DNA of 64,000 bases from positions 10,482,027-10,546,026 of the forward strand of contig NC_087068.1 in assembly GCF_963678635.1 (NCBI RefSeq), read 5' to 3'. The DNA comes from Symsagittifera roscoffensis. Taxonomy: Eukaryota > Xenacoelomorpha > Acoela > Convolutidae. This document shows, piece by piece, positions 11,521 through 20,700 of this stretch. The notes beneath the pieces were generated by a model. It was not told the origin of the DNA, searched no databases, and was given only the letters and a program-made list of their open reading frames with translations. Position 1 is the first letter of the stretch, and the number at the start of each line of letters is the position of its first letter. Made by a program: the position numbers and the translations under genes.

Positions 11521-12836
11521 TTTAAAATTAAGTGAATTTAAGTTTAAAATGGTTTAAATTTGTTTAAGGAAAAGATTTAGTGTTTCAATGATATTAGTGA
11601 GCTTATGAATGCTGTTATGTTTAGGTGATGAAGCTGGAACAACAGGATAATTTATGATTACTAACAGTTTATTGTCATGCTACTAATTTTTGTTTTGATT
11701 TTTCAATAAATATTTTCCAAACATGTTTTGTATAATACTGCAGAATTTTAGGGAAACGATCTGAGATTTTTTATCAATCGTTATTGTATATTAATAATTT
11801 TGTTTAGCGCCTGAAATGATTATGAAGATTGACTTCAAGATTTTATGTTTGCAAATGAAAATCTAAATTCATTGCTAATAAAATTCTAAATATAAAAGTT
11901 TGTGTTGGCTTTTGCCGTACTATCATATAACTATTTGGTAAGTTTCTACTTTGTCGTATGTCGTCTCTGGTTCGAGGTCTTCTTCCAATTCCGGGTAGTT
12001 CTGTTATCGTTCGGAATATTGGCTCTGATCTATTGAGTCGTAGAGACATTTCGATTAAATTATCGTCGTATAACATTTTAAAAATGTTTTGTCTAAATTC
12101 TAATCTATTTTTGGTTAATTCTAAGCAATTCGTTCCAATTAGCAAGAAAAAATATAGTTTAAACTGAAACACTGAAAATGGCTCCATGTCTTCGTTTTCT
12201 AATTTATAAGTTTTTGCTTTTTTAGGTAATTTTCATTCTTTAGGGTTCAATTATTTTAGAAATTGAGTTTTGGTTTCGATTTTTTTTAGGTAAATCGAAG
12301 CAGTTGTAGTTAAAGCTAGTTTTTGTTTGGTTTATTTATAGGTTAGATATATGGGTTCGAATTTTACTGATTTTTTTTAATGCGCGTATATTTTCACAAG
12401 CTTTTTTGTCATCCCGGGTATATTACATCGTGAAATTGCCTAAAGTTATTTCTTCAAAAAATGCTATTGACTAGCATATGGCATGGCTTTAGATTTTTTT
12501 CTGGTAGCTCGCTTTGTAGATCGTTTTATAGATTAATAGTTCACTTTATAGACCTAATATTTTATCTTGTGAGTTAGGACCGATGTGGTTAACTCATAGA
12601 GTAATTTCGGATAGGGTACACCGTCTGCTCGTCACGCTATCTTATTTTCGGCCGGATAGATTCGTGCAACTTCTTAGTCTAATACCGATCCTAATCTTAC
12701 TCTTATACTATCTAGTCTCAGGTTGTTTAACTAGTCTCTGCTAGGCTCAATAGATCTAGGGTATACTGGTTTATAGCGGCTGCTGAAGTCTTCTTGGAGA
12801 GTCAACTAATTTCTAAGTTAAATTCAAATCTCTCTG

Positions 12837-12864
12837 GTGCTGAAATTACAAGTAATTTCAGCAC
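12837..12864. repeat. Perfect 13-bp inverted repeat (hairpin)
   Basis: GTGCTGAAATTAC and its exact reverse complement are separated by two bases. It lies where the outer end of the retroelement might be. It could be a transcript hairpin or part of a small element end. Confidence 0.75.
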
Positions 12865-13415
12865 TTACAAATAAGTGAGTTGTTAGTTAGATGGATCATG
12901 ATTGGTTAATATTAAATACTTTACAGTGGTAAAATATCTAATTTATCCAATCATAAAATGTAGTTTAGATCAGGTTCCACCCATCCGGGTTTTACAGAGT
13001 TTTTTAGAATAGTCTTTCTGCAATTCGAAGGATGGATGATGGACGTTGGTATTTGGCGAACATCATATTTCTTCTGGGTTCTCTTGTTAGAGAAGTTCCA
13101 GGTTCAATCGTTGTGTCTTTTAATGACAACGACTGGGTTTTCGCAACAAACTCAAATCTGATTTCAGAATGGTTGGCTATGACAGGTTTTTCTGTTTCAT
13201 ATATAGAACTTCTTTTGTGTTTGACCTTGTCTGGGAATGGGGTGGAGATTGTGCGTGGAGGGGATGCCTGGTTACTCGGATCTGTACGTATGCATGCAAA
13301 CTGTTGTTTTTGGAAAGTGTTTGTGTGAGTACAAAATTCGAAATGCGGTTAAAAAAACAAAAGTATTTTGCGGCATTTTCAATCTTACTTGGAAATTTTT
13401 TTTTGTCTCCATCAA

Positions 13416-13685
13416 AAAAATGCTAGTCATACAACTTTCATATATGGAAATTGTATGATAACCATTTTTTCCAATAATTTTTTTTCATCACCAGACTGTT
13501 TCATCACCAGGCCGCAGAAACTAGTTTGAATCTTTTTTCAAGGATTTTTTGAAATTGTATGAAAATTGTTTGACTAGCATTTTCCCATACATTTGATGTA
13601 TGGAGTTGTATGATATGCATTTTCGGTGTGTGGAATTGTAAGATAAGCATTTTCGGTCTATGGAGGTCAACCCGGGTGCGTCATA
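13416..13685. repeat. Degenerate tandem array of TTGTATGATAAGCATTTTC-like units
   Basis: Units such as TTGTATGATATGCATTTTCG and TTGTAAGATAAGCATTTTCG, each followed by a TATGGA-type box, recur about every 40-45 bp. The array ends in GTCAACCCGGGTGCGTC. Related CCGGGGTTGACCA-plus-CATACAG sequence appears at about 26810-26850 and CCTGGGTTGACCA at about 33798, so this is a dispersed family. The 13.0-13.4 kb DNA before it holds ORFs with no recognisable product. Confidence 0.6.
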
Positions 13686-13912
13686 AAACTATGATTTTGG
13701 ATTATATGTTGTGACAAACCGTTTTTATTATGAGAGATTTGGTGGCTCAATATATATTTTTGTACAGATACAAACGCTTGCGTTTTAAATCGAGTTTTTT
13801 TTCCTAGCTAACTTGGAATTATGTGTGCTTAGTTTTTTTGGAATTGATTCAGAGAGCCCATTTTTCTTTGTTTTATGAAACAGTTGGCGCAGTTGGTTCA
13901 GTCCGATGGCCA

Positions 13913-14429
13913 ACAACACTGCTCGTATCAGGGAGAGGCCTTAAAGGTTCCGACTGCCTTTTAAGGTCTATGGAATAGTAACAACATGAAAAATTAAATG
14001 TAAAAGTAATAAAAACAGTTTTTTTTCAACATAGATTTTTGTGAAAATAATCCACCCACACGCCATATAGAACACAAAGTGATAGATTTTGCTCATTTTA
14101 TCAATTCAACTATGGCAAATAAGCTTCCTTCAACCAATTTGGAACGATTTCTATGACGGATTTAATCTCCGCTTACACCTTAATAGCGCAAATATATCGC
14201 GTGCTAATTGTCCCAAATTGTCAAAAATGGCAATCTTTAAACCCCCATAAATGAACGAAAAACGATCACAGGTAAAATATCTTTTCAAATTTAAGCTCAA
14301 GACAACAATAACTTTTGAATGATAAAAAAATTTCTGTCAAAAATGGCTAGTTAAAAAGTCGAAACATGCCTGAAGAAAAAAAAACCCACCCGAGCACAAA
14401 TATTCGGTTACTTTCGTTAGGTCGGAACA
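13913..14429 (+). mobile_element. Repeat family A, copy 1
   Basis: About 520 bp. It starts ACAACACTGCTCGTATCAGG and ends GTCGGAACA, flanked by A on both sides. The start contains a decayed form of the family hairpin CAGGGC-GAA-GCCCTG. Six other copies or part-copies lie in the window. The 30 bp just before it (GGCGCAGTTGGTTCAG) resembles a tRNA A-box region, as if the copy sits in a tRNA-derived sequence. Confidence 0.85.
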
Positions 14430-14512
14430 ACAAGTGCATTTTTCAGAGGTCCGCTGTGATAACCAACTAGTCGACCAATTCTCTAAAATTAACTTTTATA
14501 CTGATATATGAT

Positions 14513-14736
14513 TTTTTGTGCAATTTAAAACCATTGCTATTTTTGCTCCGCGCGTTTTGCTAAGTGCAGTTTTGGATCAGTGTTGAAAAAACAAACTAGT
14601 TTTGGGTTTTTCATTTGCTTAATTAGATCAAAAAATGAAAAACCCAAAACTAGTTTGTTTTTTCAACACTGATTCAAAACTGCACTTAGTAAAACGCGCG
14701 GAGCAAAAATGGCAATGGTTTTAGATTGCACAAAAA
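14513..14736. repeat. Long foldback: ~104-bp near-perfect inverted repeat
   Basis: The left arm 14513-14616 and right arm 14633-14736 are reverse complements with only a few mismatches (for example GGATCAG against CTGATTC). The loop is about 16 bases. The GC-rich CTCCGCGCG core is paired in both arms. The long arms and small loop resemble a foldback MITE or an inverted duplication. No ORF is inside. Confidence 0.9.
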
Positions 14737-15667
14737 TTCTAAAAGATGAAAAAAAAACAAATTGAAAATTTTTGTTTCTAAAAATGTATGTTACTTAATT
14801 TACATATATATAAAAATTTTATTACGACAGGCAGGGCATTACTATCGGCCAGGCCATAATTAAACTATTTTAACTAGTTCAACTTTAAACAATTTTTTAA
14901 ACTTAACGCTTTTTCCGCATAGACCTTACAAACTCTAGATCGAATGCGCCTTTAATTGTCGCTTCTCCACGTTTTGTATCTTTTTGATCTTTTTGTATCT
15001 TTTTTGTATCTTTTTGCATCTTAATTGAACGTACTGCATAATGATGTTCTTTTTTCAAAAAATTTGAACTAATTCTGTAATATATATTTTTTTTTTTTCA
15101 ATTTTTCATTCAGGGGGTAAAACTTGAAAAAACTTTGGGTTTGTCATGTACCGTGTTATCTTTCAAGTACCCTCATGGCCAAACCATGTCAAAAAATACA
15201 GTCAAGGTATTCGGCATATTGAAGACTTTGATTGGCTGGGATTTGCCGCTAAAATTCAGTCCTTCTAGACTGAAAAACACACCTTGCTCGGTCATCAATT
15301 TTCCTGTTCAGTTTGAAAACGAAGTCTGGTGAAAACTTCTAATTACATTATTTACACGAATAGATCTAGCTACAGAACGAAATCAAATTTTTTGAAGTAG
15401 TGGGAAAATATCTGCCGATACAAACAAATCCTATAAGTATGATGATAAATTATTACTTGTTGCACTTGCCGTGATCAAAATTGGAGTGACATTTTCAACT
15501 ATATTAATTATTGGATTTCTTTAGCACCCTCTCCCTTACAAGAAAGGAGAGGGAGATGGTTATTTATTGGTTAAGGCAAACTTTCAACCATTCAGAATGC
15601 AGCAAAAGAAGACTCTAGGGCTATTTTTCTGTTTTAATTTGACAAGTGAAGATTTTTTAGTAGATAC
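14737..15667. other. No recognisable gene
   Basis: AT-rich DNA. The only structure I see is a hairpin at 15529-15553, where CCCTCTCC pairs with GGAGAGGG across a short loop. A 65-codon ORF at 15135-15332 has no recognisable product. Confidence 0.5.
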
Positions 15668-15673
15668 CATAGA

Positions 15674-15905
15674 GGGGGAGATTGTTCAGGCGCTTTTGGC
15701 GCAAGATAATTAATTTTGAGGGGAAGCGCGCGCCAAAAAACCGCAAATTATTGGTCCAAATTTTTCAAAAAATACCTAAAAACGTCTTTTTTGCCATGTT
15801 TCTCGAAAAATTTGCCTGCGGCGCACAAAATTTTCCAGAAACTGGGGACCTTATAGTGTTTTCGGGGGAAAAAGTCCACACAATTTCAAACATTTTTCGA
15901 AACCC
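15674..15905 (-). mobile_element. Repeat family B (hAT-like MITE), partial copy
   Basis: It shares the family B internal sequence with the 45896-46298 copy: GGCGC boxes, TAATTTTGAGGGG, AGCGCGC, AAAAACG and GGGGACC boxes in the same order. The G-rich end is present as AGAGGGGGAG. The CAGGGGCGGAT terminus is lost. Confidence 0.65.
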
Positions 15906-16070
15906 CTATTTTTTCGTCTTTTTGAGTCTGTCAATCAATCATCTATCACTTTATTACGCTTGTCTGGTAAAAGACTCATTTTTTTTACTTTTTATGCTAA
16001 AAGATTTGTCTGCTAAAGGATCAGTCCCCAAATATCGCTAACATCGAAAGCTATGAGAATGTTGGCTTAT

Positions 16071-16482
16071 GGCGTCCCTTATGCTTGAGGGACCGAATGC
16101 TTAAACTTTATTTTAGCTTACTTTCAGCCAATCAGAATTGAGCATTCAAAATCTGAAAGTAAATCGCAAAAATCTCAAAGTAAACAAATAAATCCAGGCC
16201 ATTAATGTTAATATTGACCGATTAAATGAAAAGCAGATGAGTCTTCAAATAGTGCCGGAGAGAAAGCTGATTGGAAGAAATTTAATATTTCAAAGATAAC
16301 AATTTACGAAAAATGGATAAACAAAAAAAAGTTATTAGATCTGCACGAATTGTAAAACATTTTCTGTTAATATTGACTTCGATTTTGCTGGAAAGGCATT
16401 TAGCCAAATGAGAATTCTTAGCGATTTTGATTGGTTGAAATTTTTCAGGCATTTTGTCCCTCAAGCAAGAGAACGCTCCCCA
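16071..16482. mobile_element. Repeat family C (MITE), copy 1
   Basis: About 410 bp with inverted ends: the left end reads TTATGCTTGAGGGACCGAAT, and the right end is close to its reverse complement (GTCCCTCAAGCAAGAG). Inner CCAATCAGAATT and GATTGGTTGAAA boxes are also inverted. It matches the copy at 57484-57898 along its length. No coding capacity is seen. Confidence 0.8.
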
Positions 16483-16571
16483 TTGAAGAGCGCAATTTAC
16501 CCTATTGTTAGAGGATGAAATTGAGTTGAACTCGCAGATGAAATTAAATTTGAACTTTGCATATATATCTA

Positions 16572-16934
16572 ACAAGACTGCTCGTATCAGGGCGAAGCCC
16601 TGAATGTTTCGACTGCCTTTTAAGCTTCTTTCAACCAATTTGGAACAATTTTAAGACGGATTAATTCTCCGCTTACGCGTTAATAGAGCGAAATATATCG
16701 CGCGTAAATTGTCTCAAATTGGCCAAAATGGCAATCTTTAAACCCCTATAACTTTACAACAAATTATCACAGGTGAAATATCCTTTCAAATTTGAGCTCA
16801 GTATAACAATACCTTTTGAGTGATAAAAAAAAATCCGTCAAAAATGGCTAGTTAAAAAGTCGAAATTTGTCTGAAGAAAAAAAACCCACCCCGAGCACAA
16901 ATATTCCGTTACTTTCGTATCGAAAGTCGGAACA
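16572..16934 (+). mobile_element. Repeat family A, copy 2 (internal deletion)
   Basis: It has both family ends (ACAAGACTGCTCGTATCAGG and GTCGGAACA) and the hairpin CAGGGCGAAGCCCTG. About 160 bp are missing after the GCCTTTTAAG box, compared with copies 4 and 7. It is flanked by A on both sides. Confidence 0.85.
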
Positions 16935-17194
16935 ATAAGTGAATTCATAAACGATATAAAGAGAATGATGATCTTCTGTAGTTATTAGATCTTTTTAAGA
17001 TTTTTGTCTGACAAAAAAAAACATAGAAAAAACATCAAGACTTAAACAAGTGAAAGTACTTTCTTGCTCTTTTACACTTAAAAAATACTATTTGATTCAT
17101 TTCTGGGACAGACATTATAGTTCAGTTATAGTGCGGAGGCTGGAGAGTGTGACTAGATGGGCGTATGTATGCGTGAGGGATAAGAGGGAGACAG
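16935..17194. other. 3' flank of the RING-AIG1 gene
   Basis: This lies just past the stop codon at 17195 on the minus strand and should contain the 3' UTR. No clear poly(A) signal was identified. Confidence 0.35.
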
Positions 17195-17739
17195 TCATTT
17201 TAAGAGTGATACCCAAATGCAATATTTGTCGCCATATCCATAGACACAGCTCACATTGGTCAAATCGGACCAATCGGAGTAACCGATTCCAGAGTTCCAA
17301 TCGCGAACTTCAATGGCCAGCCACTGCAGTTGCTCGCTGTTCAAAATAGACTCTAACACTTTTGTGATTCTATTTGCGCTGTAGTTGCTAGTTTCACTAC
17401 ACATATCACTCTCAGTCACATCTTGTACTATCCTCTGAGCCGTCTTTTCATCTTCGTCTCTATTTTTTCCTCCACTTTCTCTCAAAACGGACGTTTCTGC
17501 TCCATACACCCACATGTCGTAATTACACTGAGAGTCGTTTGTCCATGTAGCCAACTCCCCAAACTCCGCTCTCCCTTTCAGACAGTAATTGCAGTTCTTT
17601 CCTCCCAAAAGGATGCACCAAGTGTGTTCTGGGTAGGATCGTTTCAAAAATCCAATCACCTTATCAAAAGTACTAAAAGTATCCAAGACTTTTTCACCAC
17701 TTTCAATCAGTTTTGAGTATGATTTGGCCTTCCATTCGC
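17195..17739 (-). CDS. Exon 4: unrecognised C-terminal domain of the RING-AIG1 protein
   Basis: The exon starts after TGTGTTTTAG at 17740 in a phase that fits the donor at 17996, and ends at a TGA at 17195-17197. It encodes about 181 residues: EWKAKSYSKLIESGEK, then a segment with HTWCILLGG and CNYCLKG, an acidic linker, and an aromatic end (GYSDWSDL ... YCIWVSLLK). Ten or so cysteines and several tryptophans suggest a folded domain. I do not recognise a family. The neighbouring intron (17740-17995) carries a family B repeat fragment. Confidence 0.8.
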
Positions 17740-20700
17740 CTAAAACACAGACGACACGTCTTCAATGGCGGATCTAGGGTTTTTCTAGGGGAGGCAGATT
17801 TTTTCAAAAAAAGTTTCGATAATTTTATAAAGTTCGACCAAATTAATTTTCCGTGTACCCTGAAAACACTATGAAGCCCATACTTTGGAAAATAGTCCTC
17901 TCAATTAGAATCTACTGGCGCCGAAAGCGCCTTTAGAACATAAAATTTTGCAATAGTATCAAGAGTTTGATCATCCAGTAGAGAAATGTTCTTACTGTTT
18001 TCAATTGCAGGCCTTAAAATTTTTGCTTGGCTGGCAGCTTCCTTCATTTCATGCAACTCTGTTAAGTGCTTTGTTCTCAGGGTTTCTTCTTTTGCCAACA
18101 TTTGTTTCGTGAGTTTTCTTTCAAATTCTTTTTCTTTCTGTTTCAGTTCAATTTCCAATCTATTTTTTTCTAGTTCTAATTTATGTAGTTGATCAGACAA
18201 TTGTCTATTTTGACTTTGTGCAACAGTCTCATTTTTATGTTTAGCTTGTTGCTGCTCTTTTTCCAGTTGCTCAATTTTTTTCTTCAAATCTTTGGAGCTG
18301 CTTTGTTGTTTCAACATTTTTTCCTGTTGCTCTTTTAATTCGTTCAGCTGTTGTTCTAAATTTGCTTGTTTTGCTGAAGACTCTGTGGCGTGTTCATTTC
18401 TTAAGCTCTCTTGTTTTTGCTGATTTTGTTGAATCTGTAAATTGAGTTTGAATTTAAGATCGCCTATGTTTTTTCCGAAGGTTTGTTCCAAAACATATTT
18501 TTCAGCGCGCAACTTTTCTATCTCAGCAGTATGCCTTCTTTCCATTTCTCCAATTGCTGTTCCTTGATCCAACTTGAAGTTCTCAAAGTCAGCTTTCATT
18601 TGTTGAAAATCTTGTTCACTGAAAATAGAACGTTTTTATTGTTCCGACTTTCGATGCGAAAGTAACGGAATATTTGTGCTCGGGGTGGGTTTTTTTTCTT
18701 CAGACAAATTTCGACCTTTTAACTAGCCATTTTTGACAAAACTTTTTTATATCATTCGAAAGCTATTGTTGTCCTAAGCTCAAATTTGAAAAGATATTTC
18801 ACCTGTGATCATTTTTCGTAAAGTTATGGGGGTTTAAAGATTGCCATTTTGGCCAATTTGGGACAATTAACGCGTAAGCGGAGAGTTAATCCATCTTAAA
18901 ATTGTTCCAATTTGGTTGAAAGAAGCTTGTTTGCAATAATTGATTTGTTACAAGCAGCTAAATCTATCTTTTTGTACTTTATATGGCGTGTGGGGTGATG
19001 ATTTTCATTAAAAAAAAATATTTAAATTTAAAAAAAAAAATTCATTTTTTTGTTACATTTAATTTTTTAATGTTATTACTGCTCCATAAACCTTAAATGG
19101 CAGTCGGAACATTAAGGGCTTCGCCCTGATACGAGCAGTCTTGTTTGATTTATTCTCAGCTCCAACCATACTAATTTGGATGAAAGAAACAAAAAATTTG
19201 GTATTGAAATTTGGTGACCTTTAGTTGGACTTCTTTAGATAATTATATTGAATAGAATTTTTGGCAACTATCTAAATTTAATTAAAAAAGAATACTCTAA
19301 AGCAAAATATTAAACTTTTTTTAACGGTTTCCGACTTTGCCACAGTTTCGAAAAAGTGATGACCCAAAAAAAGTCCATCAAATATCATTAGTTAAAAACT
19401 TTTCAGAAATTTTCTGAACAACAAAACTAAATCGAGCTCAGACATTCTGTCAATACAAATGTCAGAAATCAAAAGCAAAACGATACATTTCAAACTTAAA
19501 CTTAAAGTTAAAAATGCTCGTATAGCAGGGCAAAAACTCTGAATAATCGGATTGCCCTTCAACCAGTCTCGAAAAGTAATTTGTAAAAGTTTCGAAAAAG
19601 TTTGAAATTTCGATTGCCAATATGAACAAGACTGCTCGTATCAGGGCGAAGCCCTGAATTTTCCGACTACCTTTTAACGTTTTATGGAGCAGTAATAACA
19701 TTAAAAAATTAAATGTAATAAAATAAAATGAAAGTTTTTTTTTTAATTTGAAATGTTTTTTTAAAATCATCCTCCCACACGCCATTTAAAATACAAAAAG
19801 ATAGTGTTAGCTCCTTGTAACATATCAATTATAGCGAATTATCTTTTTTCAACCAATTTGGAACAATTTTAATACGGATTAACTCTCCGCTTAAGCTTTA
19901 ATAGCGCGAAGTATATCGCGCGGTAATTGTCCCAAATTGGCCAAAATGGCAATCTTTAAACCCCTATAACTTGACGGAAAATGATCACAGGTAAAAAATC
20001 TTTTAAAGCTTGAGCTCAGGACAACAATAACTTTTGAATGATATTTAAAAAATTCCGTCGAAAATGGCTAGTTAAAAAGTGGAAATTTGTCTGAAGAAAA
20101 AAAAACCCACCCGAGCACAAATATTCTGTTACTTTCGTATCGAAAGTCGGAAAAATAATTCAAGCTAATTGACAACGCATAAATAATTTGTAGTTTCGAA
20201 CAACTAATTTTTAAACCTATAGTCTACTAAAACATTTAAGTTATTGCGTGTACACGTTCTTGGTAATCCGAAAATTCCAAGATAAACCATTACGCTGTCA
20301 ATTTGATTTTTATGAGTATTGCATAAAAAAACCACCCAAGCATACATTTTCCTCAATTTCTTCAAAAACGAGAACAACAACTGCGATTTAAAAATTGGTA
20401 TCTTCTGTAAAAATTTACATTGTATTCACACTAGAGAGAATAGAGCTGTTCGGCGAATTATTTTTGATATAACTTCTAACGAAATCTTTGAAAAATAACG
20501 GTTAAACAAGAATGAATCATATTTTGTTTTGTCTTGAATTTTTCCCCAAGTATAAAATGAAAACTAATTTTCACAATTGTAAAACCATGCACAAAAATAA
20601 TTTTAAATACGTAATAGCCACTGATTACAACATCGGCATTGAACTTCGAAATGGGGGAATTTCCCATTTCGATTTGTTTTGGAGACTGAACAAAATGTTG

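Larger units (their letters stand above)
10475..12960 (-). other. Retroelement leader and probable LTR region, limits unresolved
   Basis: No protein-coding gene is recognised. The stretch lies directly upstream of gag on the minus strand, where the leader, primer-binding site and 5' LTR should be. I could not find a second copy of any part of it in 1-2216, so the partner LTR is probably outside the window. Inside are diverged repeat units at 11025-11520 and a perfect hairpin at 12837-12864, listed separately. Small ORFs at 10700-10915 and 11843-12187 have no recognisable product. Confidence 0.5.

Noticed and set aside
1-12960. LTR pair bounding the retroelement
   Set aside because: No sequence in 1410-2216 matches 10475-12960 well enough; LTR limits, primer-binding site and target duplication could not be assigned.
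13032-13458. Plus-strand ORFs at 13032-13458
   Set aside because: Three overlapping frames of similar length in repeat-bearing DNA, with no recognisable motif.
17901-17995. Coiled-coil exon ending at the stop at 17901
   Set aside because: The tail is repeat family B sequence. A GTAAGA donor at 17995 gives correct phase to a good acceptor at 17740 and a 181-residue exon, so the stop is read only if the intron is kept.
16282-19785. Minus-strand ORFs at 16282-16638 and 19462-19785 sharing the peptide IQGFALIRAV
   Set aside because: The shared peptide is the translation of the family A hairpin end, not a conserved gene.
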